From Beijerinckiaceae bacterium (lineage in GTDB: Bacteria; Pseudomonadota; Alphaproteobacteria; Rhizobiales; Beijerinckiaceae): a stretch of 64,000 bases of DNA. The translations under genes and the position numbers were made by a program. The notes beneath the pieces were generated by a model. It saw only the letters and a program-made list of their open reading frames with translations, did not search any database and had not been told where the DNA came from. Where the stretch lies: assembly GCA_019753285.1 (NCBI GenBank), contig JAIELD010000043.1:1-64000 (forward strand), in the 5' to 3' direction. Of this stretch, positions 10,764-23,703 are shown piece by piece (position 1 is the stretch's first letter; each line of letters opens with the position of its first letter).

Positions 10764-10948
10764 GTCTCTCAAGCTCCTGGTGCTCCGCCTCTCATGCCTG
10801 GTTGCCGGCATGATGACGACGGATTTCGCGTCGATCTCGTATCTGTGCAAAAAGAAGCCGCCCCTATACGTCAAGCGCGGCATCGAGACAAGCGCCTTGC
10901 CTCGATTGGCGCTCGCAAAACATTGGAATAGCTATTAAGTAGCGCGCC

Positions 10949-12766
10949 ATGACACGCGCCGCCACCGACCAGCCCACAAAGCCCGCCACCGTAAAGAAAG
11001 AACGCGCGCCGCTTTCGGCGCTTGCGCCGCTGCTGCCGATCGCGCTTCGACACAAGGGCCGCATCGCTCTTGCCCTCGTTGCTCTCCTTCTCGCTTCGGT
11101 CGCCACGCTGATCGTGCCGGCCGCGGTGCGTCGGATGATCGATTACGGTTTCAGCAAGGAGAACGCCGATCTGATCAGCCAGTATTTCGCTGGCCTCGTG
11201 CTCGTCGTCACCGTGCTCGCCGTTGCGAGTTCCGTGCGGTATTACCTCGTCATCACCATCGGCGAGCGCGTCGTCGCGGATTTGCGCACGGCCGTGTTCA
11301 GTCATCTCACCGCGCTCGACGCCAAGTTTTACGATACCGCCAAGGCGGGCGAGATTGTCTCGCGCCTCACCGCCGATACGACGCAGATCAAATCGGCCTT
11401 CGGGGCCAGCGCCTCGATTGCCTTGCGCAACATCGTGCTGTTCCTCGGCGCGATCGCGATGATGGTCTATTCGAGCCCGAAGCTCGCCTCGCTCGTGCTC
11501 ATCGCCATTCCGCTCATCGTGCTGCCCTTGGTGCTGGCGGCGAAGGGCGTGCGCAACCGCTCGCGGATTGCGCAGGACACGTTGGCCGACGCCGCCGGCT
11601 TCGCCACCGAGCAGATCAGCGCTTCACGCACCATGCAGGCCTTCGGAGCGGAGGCCCGCGCCCGCACGCGGTTTTCTGAAGCCTCCGAACGCTCATACGA
11701 AGCGGCGCGGCTCTCGACCCAATGGCGCGCCTTTCTGTCGGGCGTCGGCATTTTCCTCGTCTTTTCGAGCGTCGTCGGCGTGCTCTGGGTCGGCGCGCAG
11801 GCCGTCATCGCCAACGAGATCAGCGCCGGGCTGCTATCGCAGTTCGTGCTTTACGCCGTGTTCGCGGCAAGCTCGCTCGGGCAGCTTTCAGAGGTCTATG
11901 GCGAGATCAGCCAGGCCGCCGGCGCGGCCTCCCGCCTTTCCGAGTTGCTCGCCGAGCAGGCCTCCGTCACCGACCCGGTCAATCCGGTGGCGCTGCCAGC
12001 CGAGACGCGAGGTGAAATCGCTTTCCACAATGTGAGCTTCGCCTATCCGACCCGCAGCGACGAGCGTGTGGTGACGGGCCTGACCTTCACCGTGAAGCCA
12101 GGCGAGCGCGTCGCGATCGTCGGCCCGTCAGGCGCGGGCAAGAGCACGATATTCCAGTTGCTGCTGCGCTTCTACGATCCCGTCGCGGGCAGCATCACGA
12201 TCGATGGCGTCGACATCCGGACGGTGACGCTGACGGATCTGCGCAGCAGGCTGGCGCTCGTCGCGCAGGAGCCGGCGATCTTCGCGACGACGATCGGCGA
12301 CAACATCCGATATGCCAAGCCCGATGCCAGCGACGAGGACGTGCTGCTCGCCGCGCGGCAGGCCGCGGCCGATGCCTACATCAACCGGCTGCAGGACGGC
12401 TACGAGACGCTGATCGGCGAGCGCGGCATCACGCTTTCGGGCGGCGAACGCCAGCGCCTCGCCATCGCGCGGGCGATCCTGAAGGACGCACCGATCCTGC
12501 TGCTCGACGAGGCGACCTCAGCCCTCGATGCGGAGAACGAGCACATCGTCCAGGATGCGCTCGAAGGGTTGATGAAAGGCCGCACGAGCCTCGTCATCGC
12601 GCACAGGCTCGCGACCGTGCTCAATGCCGACCGCATCATCGTGATGGACCATGGCCGCATCGTCGAGGAAGGCACGCATCAGGAACTGGTGCAGAAGCGT
12701 GGCCTTTACGCGCGCCTCGCAGCATTGCAGTTCGGCGACGGCGAGGTTCGCGACGCGGCCGAGTGA
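10949..12766 (+). CDS. ABC transporter, fused permease/ATP-binding (MsbA/LplABC-like exporter)
   Basis: ABC_membrane domain plus Walker A GPSGAGKST, signature LSGGERQRLAIARAIL. Confidence 0.93.
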   Translation: MTRAATDQPTKPATVKKERAPLSALAPLLPIALRHKGRIALALVALLLASVATLIVPAAVRRMIDYGFSKENADLISQYFAGLVLVVTVLAVASSVRYYLVITIGERVVADLRTAVFSHLTALDAKFYDTAKAGEIVSRLTADTTQIKSAFGASASIALRNIVLFLGAIAMMVYSSPKLASLVLIAIPLIVLPLVLAAKGVRNRSRIAQDTLADAAGFATEQISASRTMQAFGAEARARTRFSEASERSYEAARLSTQWRAFLSGVGIFLVFSSVVGVLWVGAQAVIANEISAGLLSQFVLYAVFAASSLGQLSEVYGEISQAAGAASRLSELLAEQASVTDPVNPVALPAETRGEIAFHNVSFAYPTRSDERVVTGLTFTVKPGERVAIVGPSGAGKSTIFQLLLRFYDPVAGSITIDGVDIRTVTLTDLRSRLALVAQEPAIFATTIGDNIRYAKPDASDEDVLLAARQAAADAYINRLQDGYETLIGERGITLSGGERQRLAIARAILKDAPILLLDEATSALDAENEHIVQDALEGLMKGRTSLVIAHRLATVLNADRIIVMDHGRIVEEGTHQELVQKRGLYARLAALQFGDGEVRDAAE

Positions 12767-12777
12767 TCGAGCCGCGA

Positions 12778-13242
12778 CTACTGCTGCTGCGCCTGACTCT
12801 GCTCGTCCGCCAGCCAGCGCAGCGAAATCAGCGGCAGGCCGCTGCGATCGCTGATGCGCCGCCCGATTTCGAAAAACCCGTTCCTCTCGTAAAACCGCCT
12901 CGCGCGCGGGTTATGCTCGTTAACGTCGAGTTCGAGCCGCTGCGGTGACAGTCGCTTCGCCTCGTCGAGCAAGGCCTGCGCCACGCCGCGCCCCTTGGCC
13001 TCGACCGAGACGGCCAGCTGATCGATATAGCATTCGGCGGGCTTGATGCTGATGAAGCCAAGCAACTTGCCGTCGAAAGCCGCGAACAGGCGAGCCTTGT
13101 CCTCGACGAGTTCGCCAAGATGGCCGAGCAGCCAGCCGCGACGCGACGCGAAATCGAGCGTCGGCATCTCTTCGAGCCATGTCGCCACCCAGAGGTCCGC
13201 AGCCTCTTCGTAGTGCTCGGGCAGCAGCGTGGAAATCCGCAC
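12778..13242 (-). CDS. GNAT-family N-acetyltransferase
   Basis: IDQLAVSVEAKGRGVAQALLDEAKRLS...NPRARRFYERNGF. Confidence 0.9.
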   Translation of the reverse strand: MRISTLLPEHYEEAADLWVATWLEEMPTLDFASRRGWLLGHLGELVEDKARLFAAFDGKLLGFISIKPAECYIDQLAVSVEAKGRGVAQALLDEAKRLSPQRLELDVNEHNPRARRFYERNGFFEIGRRISDRSGLPLISLRWLADEQSQAQQQ

Positions 13243-13256
13243 CGGCGTTCCTCTCG

Positions 13257-14045
13257 TCAGGCCGACTTCACCAGCTTCAACACATCCGCCTGGATCGCCT
13301 CGTTGCCGGCGACGATCTCACCGGAGGCGATGAACTCTTCGCCACCCTTGGCGTCCGTCACGAAACCGCCGGCCTCGCGCACCAGCACGATTCCGGCCGC
13401 CATGTCCCATGAATGGATGCCGCGCTCCCAATAGGCGTCAAGCCTGCCGGCCGCGACGAAGGCGAGGTCGAGCGCCGCCGCGCCAGCCCGCCTGATGCCG
13501 GAGCATTTCGGCATAAGCGCGCCGAGTTCCGCCATGAAGCGCTGATGCCCGCCCTTGGACAGCGTGGGAATGCCGCAGCCGATCACCGCATCGTGCAGAT
13601 CGACCCGGCCCGAAACGCGCAGGCGCTGGTTGTTGAGATAGGCCCCCTGGCCCTTCTCGGCCATGTAAAGCTCGTCATTCGCCGGATTGTAGATCACGCC
13701 GGCGACCATTTCGCCATTGCGCTCCAGCCCGACGGAAACCGCGAATTGCGGGATGCCGTGAAGAAAGTTGGTGGTGCCGTCGAGCGGATCGACATGCCAG
13801 GTATGCGTGCTGTCGGCGCCGGCGATCACGCCACTTTCCTCCATCACGAAGCCATAGCCGGGCCTGACACGGGAAAGCTCGTCATAGAGCACCTGTTCGG
13901 CGCGCTTGTCGGCGAGCGAGACGAAGTCTCCGGGGCCCTTGCGCTGCACCTGCAGCATCGAGACCTCGCCGAAATCGCGCTTGAGACCACGCCCGGCCTT
14001 CAGCACGGCGGCGGTCATCACATTCATCAAGGGTGTGCGTATCAT
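13257..14045 (-). CDS. suhB: inositol monophosphatase family protein
   Basis: THTWHVDPLDGTTNFLHGIPQFAVSVGL and WDMAAGIVLVREAGG motifs. Confidence 0.93.
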   Translation of the reverse strand: MIRTPLMNVMTAAVLKAGRGLKRDFGEVSMLQVQRKGPGDFVSLADKRAEQVLYDELSRVRPGYGFVMEESGVIAGADSTHTWHVDPLDGTTNFLHGIPQFAVSVGLERNGEMVAGVIYNPANDELYMAEKGQGAYLNNQRLRVSGRVDLHDAVIGCGIPTLSKGGHQRFMAELGALMPKCSGIRRAGAAALDLAFVAAGRLDAYWERGIHSWDMAAGIVLVREAGGFVTDAKGGEEFIASGEIVAGNEAIQADVLKLVKSA

Positions 14046-14061
14046 CTAGCGTTCCAGAAAT

Positions 14062-14628
14062 TCACTCGGCGCGGCGCACATAGGTGACCTCGGTGGTATC
14101 GACCAGCACCTTCTCGCCCGCGGCGATGAAGGGCGGCACCAGGATCTTGAGGCCATTCTCGAGCACGGCGTTCTTGTAGGAGGACGAGGCGGTCTGCCCC
14201 TTGATGACGGGGTCGGCCTCGGCCACTTCGAGCACGACCTGCTCTGGCAGGCTGATCGAGATCGGCCGGTCGACATGCATGCGCAGCGTCACTTCCATGC
14301 CATCCTGCAGGAAGGCGGCGCGCTCGCCGACGAAATCTTCCGACAATTCGATCTGCTCGTAGCTCGTCGTATCCATGAAGACGAGCGCCTCGCCCTGCTT
14401 GTAGAGAAACGAGACGTCCTTGTAGTCGAGCTTGATCTCCTCGACCTTCTCGTCGGTCGAAAAGCGATTGTTGAGCTTGCGACCGTCCATGACGTTCTTG
14501 AGCTCCGCCTGATTATAGGCGGGCCCCTTGCCGGGCTTGACCTTGACCGATTTGACCACGGCCCAGAGGCTGCCGTCATATTCGATCATCAGGCCGGGCT
14601 TGATGTCGACGCCGCTGATTTTTGCCAT
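14062..14628 (-). CDS. efp: translation elongation factor P
   Basis: [46 protein letters not shown]... Confidence 0.95.
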   Translation of the reverse strand: MAKISGVDIKPGLMIEYDGSLWAVVKSVKVKPGKGPAYNQAELKNVMDGRKLNNRFSTDEKVEEIKLDYKDVSFLYKQGEALVFMDTTSYEQIELSEDFVGERAAFLQDGMEVTLRMHVDRPISISLPEQVVLEVAEADPVIKGQTASSSYKNAVLENGLKILVPPFIAAGEKVLVDTTEVTYVRRAE

Positions 14629-14703
14629 TGGGAAGCTCGCATGGGGAGCGCGCATCGCGCCGCGATTGTTGCTGCGCGGTAGTGCCTGCCCGAGCGCGCA
14701 AGG

Positions 14704-15528
14704 TCAAGGCCGTTGCGTCGCCGGGCTCTTACCAAGGTGATGAAGCACGATGCCGCTCGTCGTAGCGACATTGAGCGAATCGAAGCCGCCATGCATCGGA
14801 ATGGCGAGCCGCCGGCAGCGGGCCAGCACGGCGTCAGGCAGGCCAGGCCCCTCCGCACCGAGATAGATCGCGACGCGGTCCGCCCGGCGGTAGTCGGCGA
14901 GCCTCTCGGATGCGGATGGCGTCAGCGCGAGCTGCTCGAAGCCATGCGCCGCCAGAATGTCACCCGCATTTGCCGGAAGGCGAGCGAAGGGCGTCTTGAA
15001 GACGCCACCGACCGAAACGCGGATCGCTTTTCGATAGAGCGGGTCGCAGGAGGTCGGATCGATCAGCACCGCATCCGCACCGAAGGCGGCGGCGTTGCGG
15101 AAGATGCCGCCCATATTGTCGTGATTGGCGATGCCGACCGCCACGACGATCACGGCCTGCTGCGGGAGAGCGGCCAGAAACGCGTCGACATCAAGCTTCG
15201 GCGGGCGCTCGCCAAGCGCCAATACGCCTCGATGAACGTCGAAGCCTGCGACGCTCTCGATCACCGCGCGGCTGGCAACGATGACCTGACAATCATCAGG
15301 AAGGGTGTGCAGCAGCGGTGCAAGCGCCTCGACCCGGTTTTCGGCGATGAGGCAGGAGCGGATGTGAAACCGTGGGAAGCGCGCCAGCACGCGCAAGACA
15401 ACTTCGCCTTCCGCGATGAAATGCCCCTGCCGCCCGACGAGATCGCGCTCGCGAATGTCGCGATAGGGCGCGAGGCGGTCGTCGCTTGGATTTTGAATGG
15501 CCGTATGATCGTACATCGCTTGCGTCAT
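14704..15528 (-). CDS. TrmH/SpoU-family RNA methyltransferase
   Basis: GIANHDNMGGIFRNAAAFGADAVLIDPTSCDPLYRKAIRVSVG and IYLGAEGPGLPDAVL. Confidence 0.9.
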   Translation of the reverse strand: MTQAMYDHTAIQNPSDDRLAPYRDIRERDLVGRQGHFIAEGEVVLRVLARFPRFHIRSCLIAENRVEALAPLLHTLPDDCQVIVASRAVIESVAGFDVHRGVLALGERPPKLDVDAFLAALPQQAVIVVAVGIANHDNMGGIFRNAAAFGADAVLIDPTSCDPLYRKAIRVSVGGVFKTPFARLPANAGDILAAHGFEQLALTPSASERLADYRRADRVAIYLGAEGPGLPDAVLARCRRLAIPMHGGFDSLNVATTSGIVLHHLGKSPATQRP

Positions 15529-15545
15529 TGCGAGGGCAACGACGG

Positions 15546-16187
15546 CTATACCGCCAGTGTCTTCGCAATCGCCTCGAGCGCGGCGTTCACCGCGGCCTCA
15601 GGCCCCTCCGGCGCGTTCCACACCGCGTCTTCGAGCGCGATGAACTCGGCCCGCGCCTCCGCGAGCGCCGTGACGTCTGCGAGCGTCGGGGCATAGGCGA
15701 CGCAGGGTGTGAGGAACGTCTCGGTCCACCACGAGACACGATCGAGAACCCCGGCGAAATCCGGCAACACGCCGTCAGGATAGGGTTCGCCGAACATGAG
15801 ATAGTCCGCGCCGGCCTCGCCGGCACTCATCGCGGCGTCGCGCGTCTTCAAGCCCTGAACACCGACAATGCGGTCCGGCTTCTGCGCTTCCAGCGCCTCA
15901 TCCAGCGCCGCTTCGCTGTAGCGGATGTGGATGCCGTCCGCCCCGGCGCGAGCGGCAAGACGCAAATCGGCCGTCGGCTCGATGAGGACAGCCGCGCCCT
16001 GCTGCTGCACAACAGGCACGAGCGCCTGCACGATGCGCTTCACCTCACGCTCATCGCTGGACGCGATGCGCAAGAGCACGGAGTCGATCCGCCCGCCCTT
16101 GAACGCGGCTTCGAGCTTGGGCGCAAACGCATCTACATCGCTGACCGGCGGCGTGATGAGATAAAGGCGGGGATGGATTTCGGACAT
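15546..16187 (-). CDS. thiE: thiamine phosphate synthase-like protein
   Basis: LYLITPPVSD...AGADGIHIRYSE...MSAGEAGADYLMFGEPYPDG. Confidence 0.85.
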   Translation of the reverse strand: MSEIHPRLYLITPPVSDVDAFAPKLEAAFKGGRIDSVLLRIASSDEREVKRIVQALVPVVQQQGAAVLIEPTADLRLAARAGADGIHIRYSEAALDEALEAQKPDRIVGVQGLKTRDAAMSAGEAGADYLMFGEPYPDGVLPDFAGVLDRVSWWTETFLTPCVAYAPTLADVTALAEARAEFIALEDAVWNAPEGPEAAVNAALEAIAKTLAV

Positions 16188-17251
16188 TATCCGAACTTCG
16201 GCTCGAGCTCGCCCTTGGCGTAGCGCTTCGCCATCGCCGCCACAGAGAGCGGCTTGATCTTGCCGGCATGGCCTGCCGTGCCGAATTCCTCCAGCCGCTG
16301 CTTGCAGAGCTTGGTCATCGCCTCCATGGCGGGCTTCAGATATTTGCGCGGATCGAACTCGCCCTTGTGCTCGGCGAGAACTTTCCTGATCTGGCCGGTC
16401 ATCGCCATGCGGTTGTCGGTGTCGATGTTGATCTTGCGCACGCCGTGCTTGATGCCGCGCTGGATCTCCTCGACCGGTACGCCCCAGGTCTGGGGCATCT
16501 CGCCGCCATACTGGTTGATGATATCCTGCAGATCCTGCGGCACGGAGGAGGAGCCGTGCATCACGAGGTGCATGCTCGGCAGCTTCTTGTGGATCTCCTC
16601 GATCACATGCATGGCGAGGATCGCACCATCCGGCTTGCGGCTGAACTTGTAGGCGCCGTGCGAGGTGCCCATGGCGATGGCCAGCGCATCGACCTTGGTG
16701 GCGCGTACGAATTTCACGGCTTCGTCAGGGTTGGTCAGAAGCTGGTCGTGGCTGAGCTTGCCCTCCGCGCCGTGCCCGTCCTCCTTGTCGCCCTCGCCCG
16801 TCTCGAGCGAGCCGAGCACGCCAAGTTCGCCCTCGACCGAGACGCCGCCCCAATGCGCCATGTCGACAACCGCCTTGGTGACACGGACATTGTAGTCGAA
16901 ATCGGCCGGCGTCTTTCCGTCGGCTTTCAGCGAACCATCCATCATCACGGACGTGAAGTTCGACTGCATGGCGGTGACGCAGGTCGCTTCCTCATTTCCG
17001 TGGTCGAGATGCACGCAGACCGGGATATGCGGATAGATTTCAACGACCGCATCCATCATGCGGGTGAGCATGATGTCGTTGGCGTAGGAGCGCGCACCCC
17101 GCGAAGCCTGGATGATCACCGGCGCATCGACCGCATCCGCCGCTGCCATGATGGCGAGCGCCTGCTCCATATTGTTGATGTTGAAGGCGGGAACGCCATA
17201 ACCGTATTCGGCTGCGTGATCGAGAAGCTGGCGAAGGGTGATGCGGGCCAT
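16187..17251 (-). CDS. fba: class II fructose-bisphosphate aldolase
   Basis: [35 protein letters not shown]...[12 protein letters not shown]... Confidence 0.95.
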   Translation of the reverse strand: MARITLRQLLDHAAEYGYGVPAFNINNMEQALAIMAAADAVDAPVIIQASRGARSYANDIMLTRMMDAVVEIYPHIPVCVHLDHGNEEATCVTAMQSNFTSVMMDGSLKADGKTPADFDYNVRVTKAVVDMAHWGGVSVEGELGVLGSLETGEGDKEDGHGAEGKLSHDQLLTNPDEAVKFVRATKVDALAIAMGTSHGAYKFSRKPDGAILAMHVIEEIHKKLPSMHLVMHGSSSVPQDLQDIINQYGGEMPQTWGVPVEEIQRGIKHGVRKINIDTDNRMAMTGQIRKVLAEHKGEFDPRKYLKPAMEAMTKLCKQRLEEFGTAGHAGKIKPLSVAAMAKRYAKGELEPKFG

Positions 17252-17315
17252 CGAGGTCGAGCTCCATTTTGTCGATTTGAACGAATGCGTCAGGCTTGCC
17301 GCCTCAATAGGACGA

Positions 17316-18509
17316 TCAGTTCCGTTTTTGCAAGGCCTCCACCCCCGGCAAGGGCTTGCCTTCCATCCATTCCAGAAACGCGCCGCCCGCCGTCGAGACA
17401 TAGGTCATGTCGCCAACCACGCCCGCATGGTTGAGCGCCGAGACGGTGTCGCCCCCGCCGCCGACAGCGACGAGCTTGCCGCTTCCGGCGCGGGCCGCCG
17501 CGTGCTTCGCAATTCCCACCGTGCCGGCATCGAAAGGCGTCAGCTCGAACGCGCCGACCGGGCCGTTCCATACCAGTGTTTTCGCAAGATCGAGCTTGGC
17601 GTTGATGAGCCGGACTGTCTCAGGCCCTGCATCAAGGATCATCTCGTCATCCTCAACGTCATCAACCGCGACGACTCGCGAGGGAGCCTGCGCCTTGAAT
17701 TCGCGGGCGGCGACAGCATCGACCGGCAGGATGATCTCGCAGCCGATCGTCTTCGCCTTCGCCATGATCTCACGCGCGGTCTCGGCAAGATCACGCTCGC
17801 AGAGCGATTTGCCGACTGGGCTGCCTTCAGCGAACAGGAAAGTGTTCGCCATGCCGCCACCAATGATGAGGATGTCGACCTTGGCGATGAGATTGCCGAG
17901 GAGATCGAGCTTGGACGACACCTTCGCGCCGCCAACGATCGCCGCAACCGGGCGGGCCGGATCGCCAAGCGCCTTGTCGAGCGCTTCGAGCTCGGCCTGC
18001 ATGGTGCGGCCCGCATAGGCCGGCAGGTGGTGCGCGAGACCCTCTGTCGAGGCATGAGCGCGATGCGCCGCCGAAAACGCGTCGTTCACGTAGGCGTCGC
18101 CGAGTTTCGCCAGCGCGGCGACGAAATCGGGATCGTTCTTCTCCTCGCCCTTGTGGAAGCGGGTGTTCTCGAGGCAGAGAATCTCGCCGCCGCTCAGATG
18201 GGCGACGGCGGCCTCAGCCTTCTCGCCGATGCAGTCATCTGCGAACGCGATCGGCCTTCCGAGCGCGGAGGCAAGCGCGGCCGCGATCGGCTCCAAGGTT
18301 TGCGAAAGGTCGACGCCCTTCGGCCGACCGAAATGCGACAAGAGGATGACTTTGCCGCCCTTGTCGGCGAGTTCCCTGATCGTCGGGATGATGCGTTCGA
18401 TCCGCGTGGCGTCGCTGACCTTACCATTCTCCATCGGCACATTGAGATCGATGCGGACGAGGATGCGCTTGTTCTTGGGGTCAAGCTGATCGAGCGTCTT
18501 GAACGGCAT
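17316..18509 (-). CDS. pgk: phosphoglycerate kinase
   Basis: [31 protein letters not shown]...[13 protein letters not shown]. Confidence 0.96.
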   Translation of the reverse strand: MPFKTLDQLDPKNKRILVRIDLNVPMENGKVSDATRIERIIPTIRELADKGGKVILLSHFGRPKGVDLSQTLEPIAAALASALGRPIAFADDCIGEKAEAAVAHLSGGEILCLENTRFHKGEEKNDPDFVAALAKLGDAYVNDAFSAAHRAHASTEGLAHHLPAYAGRTMQAELEALDKALGDPARPVAAIVGGAKVSSKLDLLGNLIAKVDILIIGGGMANTFLFAEGSPVGKSLCERDLAETAREIMAKAKTIGCEIILPVDAVAAREFKAQAPSRVVAVDDVEDDEMILDAGPETVRLINAKLDLAKTLVWNGPVGAFELTPFDAGTVGIAKHAAARAGSGKLVAVGGGGDTVSALNHAGVVGDMTYVSTAGGAFLEWMEGKPLPGVEALQKRN

Positions 18510-18536
18510 GGCAATCCTTTCGTGAGAAGGGTGTGA

Positions 18537-19760
18537 TCAGGCGCGGGACATCGTCTCTGCTTTTGGCAGGAAGACGGTGAGGATGCCGATCGCGGGCAGG
18601 AAGCTGCAGACCATGTAGACGAAGTCGATGCTCGTGTGATCCGCGAGGATGCCGAGCAACGCCGCGCCGACGCCGCCCGCGCCAAACGCGAAGCCGAAGA
18701 ACAACCCGCCGACGAGGCCGACACGGCCCGGCATCAGTTCCTGCGCGAAGACGACGATGGCCGAAAAAGCCGACGACATGACGAAGCCGATAACGACCGA
18801 CAGCGCGAGCGTGACAGGCAGGTTCGCATAAGGCAGCGCCAGCGAAAACGGCAGCACCCCGAGGATCGACACCCAGATGACCACGCGGCGGCCGAAGCGA
18901 TCGCCGATCGGGCCGCCGAGAAAGGTGCCGAGCGCCGCCGCCGCCATGAACACGAACAGGAAGAGTTGCGAGTCCTGCACCGACACGTTGAATTTATGGA
19001 TGAGATAGAAGGTGTAATAGGAGGTGAGGCTGGCGATGTAGAAATTCTTCGAGAAGGTCAGCACCAGCAGGATCACGATCGACGCCGTCACCTTGCGCCG
19101 GCTGAGGCTCATCAAGCCGGCGGCGCGGCTACCCTTCGACGCCGCCAGGACCATGATCCGTGGCCTGTACCAGCGACCGATGTTGTAAAGCAGCGCGATG
19201 CCGATGAGCGCCGCAATCGCGAACCACGCGATGCTCCCCTGTCCGCGCGGCACGACGATCAAGGCCGCGAGCAGCGGGCCGAGTGCCTGCCCGCTATTGC
19301 CGCCCACCTGGAACAGCGACTGCGCGAAGCCGTGCCGCCCGCCCGAGGCGAGGCGGGCCACGCGCGATGCCTCCGGATGGAAGATCGAGGAGCCGGTTCC
19401 GATGACGCCGGCTGCGATCAGCACGAGGCCGAAGCTGGTGGCGGAGGAAAGGAGCAGCAGCCCCGTGAGCGAACACGCCATGCCAAAGGCGAGCGAAAAC
19501 GGCTTCGGGCTGCGGTCGGTATAGAGGCCGACAATGGGTTGCAGCAGGCTCGCCGTCACCTGAAACACGAAGGTGATGAGCCCGATCTGGCTGAAATCGA
19601 GCACCAGCGTGTCTTTGAGCAGCGGATAGATTGCCGGCAGCAACGACTGGATGAGATCATTGAGGCCATGCGACAGGCTGAGAGCGAACAGGATCGGCAG
19701 CGTCGCACCCCTCGCCGGGGCGCGCTTCAGATCGATGCCGCCGTCTGTCTGAACCGTCAT
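18537..19760 (-). CDS. MFS transporter, fosmidomycin-resistance (Fsr)-like
   Basis: LSLSHGLNDLIQSLLPAIYPLLKDTLVLDFSQIGLITFVFQVTASLLQPIVGLYTDR, Fsr-family signature region. Confidence 0.88.
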   Translation of the reverse strand: MTVQTDGGIDLKRAPARGATLPILFALSLSHGLNDLIQSLLPAIYPLLKDTLVLDFSQIGLITFVFQVTASLLQPIVGLYTDRSPKPFSLAFGMACSLTGLLLLSSATSFGLVLIAAGVIGTGSSIFHPEASRVARLASGGRHGFAQSLFQVGGNSGQALGPLLAALIVVPRGQGSIAWFAIAALIGIALLYNIGRWYRPRIMVLAASKGSRAAGLMSLSRRKVTASIVILLVLTFSKNFYIASLTSYYTFYLIHKFNVSVQDSQLFLFVFMAAAALGTFLGGPIGDRFGRRVVIWVSILGVLPFSLALPYANLPVTLALSVVIGFVMSSAFSAIVVFAQELMPGRVGLVGGLFFGFAFGAGGVGAALLGILADHTSIDFVYMVCSFLPAIGILTVFLPKAETMSRA

Positions 19761-19767
19761 GACGTCC

Positions 19768-20778
19768 CTAGAGCAGCTTCCCCATCGCGACCGCCGTATC
19801 GGCCATGCGGTTCGAGAAGCCCCATTCGTTGTCGTACCAGGCGAGCACGCGGACGAACTTCTCGTCGAGCACCTTGGTCTGATCGAGCGCGAAGGTGGCG
19901 GACGCCGGATCGTGGTTGAAGTCGATCGAGACGTTCGGCTGGTCGGTGACCGCGAGAATGCCCTTCAACGGCCCGCGGCGCGCGGCCTTCATGATCGCTT
20001 CGTTGACCTTCTCGACGCTCGTCTTGCGGCGCGAGTTGAACTTGAGGTCGATCACCGACACGTTTGCGGTCGGCACACGCACCGAGGAGCCGTCGAGCTT
20101 GCCGGCAAGCTCGGGGATCACGAGGCCGATCGCCTTGGCCGCGCCGGTCGAGGTCGGGATCATCGACATGGCGGCGGCGCGTGCGCGATAGAGGTCCTTG
20201 TGCATCGTATCGAGAGTCGGCTGGTCGCCGGTATAGGCATGGACGGTGGTCATGAAGCCACGCTCGATGCCAACCGCGTCATGCAGCACCTTGGCAACCG
20301 CCGCGAGGCAGTTGGTGGTGCAGGAGCCGTTCGAGATGACGATATGGTCCTTGGTCAGCAGGTGGTGGTTGACGCCGTACACGACCGTGATGTCGGCCTT
20401 GTCTGCAGGTGCCGAGACGATCACGCGCTTCGCGCCGGCTTTCAGATGCGCGGCGGCCTTGTCTCGGCTCGTGAAGATGCCGGTGCATTCGAGCGCGATG
20501 TCGACGCCGAGCGCCTTGTGCGGCAATTCGGCCGGATCGCGAACGGCCGTCACCTTGATCGGGCCGCGGCCGACATTGATGGTGTCGCCCTCGACCGTGA
20601 CGGTGCCCTTGAAGCGGCCATGCACACTGTCGAAGCGGAAGAGATGTGCGTTGGTCTCAACCGGCCCGAGATCGTTGATCGCCACGACCTCGATGTCCTT
20701 GCGGCCGGACTCGATGATGGCGCGCAGTATGTTGCGGCCGATGCGGCCGAAGCCATTGATGGCAACCTTGACGGTCAT
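19768..20778 (-). CDS. gap: type I glyceraldehyde-3-phosphate dehydrogenase
   Basis: [21 protein letters not shown]...[19 protein letters not shown]. Confidence 0.97.
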   Translation of the reverse strand: MTVKVAINGFGRIGRNILRAIIESGRKDIEVVAINDLGPVETNAHLFRFDSVHGRFKGTVTVEGDTINVGRGPIKVTAVRDPAELPHKALGVDIALECTGIFTSRDKAAAHLKAGAKRVIVSAPADKADITVVYGVNHHLLTKDHIVISNGSCTTNCLAAVAKVLHDAVGIERGFMTTVHAYTGDQPTLDTMHKDLYRARAAAMSMIPTSTGAAKAIGLVIPELAGKLDGSSVRVPTANVSVIDLKFNSRRKTSVEKVNEAIMKAARRGPLKGILAVTDQPNVSIDFNHDPASATFALDQTKVLDEKFVRVLAWYDNEWGFSNRMADTAVAMGKLL

Positions 20779-20899
20779 GGGCAATTTCCTTTCAAAACAC
20801 GCGTATTCTTCGCTTATGCGCGTCGTAATCGAGCGAATGGCGGGCAAAAGCAAGCGTTTAAAGCCCGTTCGCCTGCCGAAAACCTCAATTTTTTAAATC

Positions 20900-22891
<1,992 letters not shown>

Positions 22892-22961
22892 GAGAAACCC
22901 CAGAAAACATTGAAAACGCGGTCGCAAAGGCTCGAAGCGGCTCCCGGCGAATGTCGGGCTT

Positions 22962-23005
22962 CTAGAGCATTTCTTGCAAAAGTGAAATTCGGTTTGTGGG
23001 AAAGT
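22962..23005. repeat. degenerate Rhizobiales TCTAGAGCAT-type interspersed repeat (half element)
   Basis: TCTAGAGCATTTCTTGCAAAAGTGAAATTCGGTTTGTGGGAAAG resembles one arm of the widespread TCTAGAGCAT...AAAAGTGG...CGGTTTT repeat. Confidence 0.45.
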
Positions 23006-23066
23006 AAGGAGGGATTGGCCCGCGCCGCATCCCGTGAGCTGCCCAACGGCTGCTTAAAAACACAAA

Positions 23067-23087
23067 CGCGCCGCTTGGGACGGCGCG
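23067..23087 (-). terminator. intrinsic terminator downstream of the minus-strand DUF465 gene
   Basis: CGCGCCG-TCCCAAG-CGGCGCG followed by TTTGTGTTTTT on the minus strand. Confidence 0.7.
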
Positions 23088-23224
23088 CGAGCTCTGGAGT
23101 TCATGGTTTGCCGGCCTATTCCGCCGTCATACTCTCGTTGGAGCCGGACGGCGATCGCTGCCGACAATTCGCTTTCCGCACGGCCTGAGATTGCACTTGG
23201 CAGCCATTCAGGGTCGGTGACGGG

Positions 23225-23413
23225 TCAGTGGACGCTCGGCGTCGCCTTCGGCTGCTTGATGCGGCTGATGCTGTCCTTGAGTTGCAGTTTCTTGCGCTTC
23301 AGGGCCTGGAGCTTGACCGTGTCCGCGTTGGGATGGGTCAGTTCCTGTGCGATTTCATGTTCGATCGCACGGTGTTTGTTTTCAAGCGAAGTAAGATGCG
23401 CGTCAATCGACAT
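23225..23413 (-). CDS. YdcH/DUF465-family small protein
   Basis: MSIDAHLTSLENKHRAIEHEIAQELTHPNADTVKLQALKRKKLQLKDSISRIK. Confidence 0.88.
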   Translation of the reverse strand: MSIDAHLTSLENKHRAIEHEIAQELTHPNADTVKLQALKRKKLQLKDSISRIKQPKATPSVH

Positions 23414-23703
23414 TGGCGTCTCCCTTGGTTTCAACACTCTCCACGATGACACAATCATGACGATAGACAAGGCCCGAATATGACGGAGCCGAGCCTTGCA
23501 GACAAAAATTTCCAACTCGCTATTAACGATGTGTGAAGCAAGGATCGGCGAGGCTGCAGCGGCTCCTGCACCGCCTTCGAGGCCCGGCCGACGCCGCTTG
23601 CGGCCATACCATGAGCATCGCGATGCGGCATGCGAGATTGCATCGCGAGGCCGGTATCGCGTAGGAAGAACAGGGTCGTCCAAGCAGGGATACGGCGGAA
23701 CGG

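Noticed and set aside
18636-19919. 427-aa plus-strand ORF rich in R/E/D/H
   Set aside because: Shadow ORF opposite the Fsr-like MFS gene; low-complexity charged composition.
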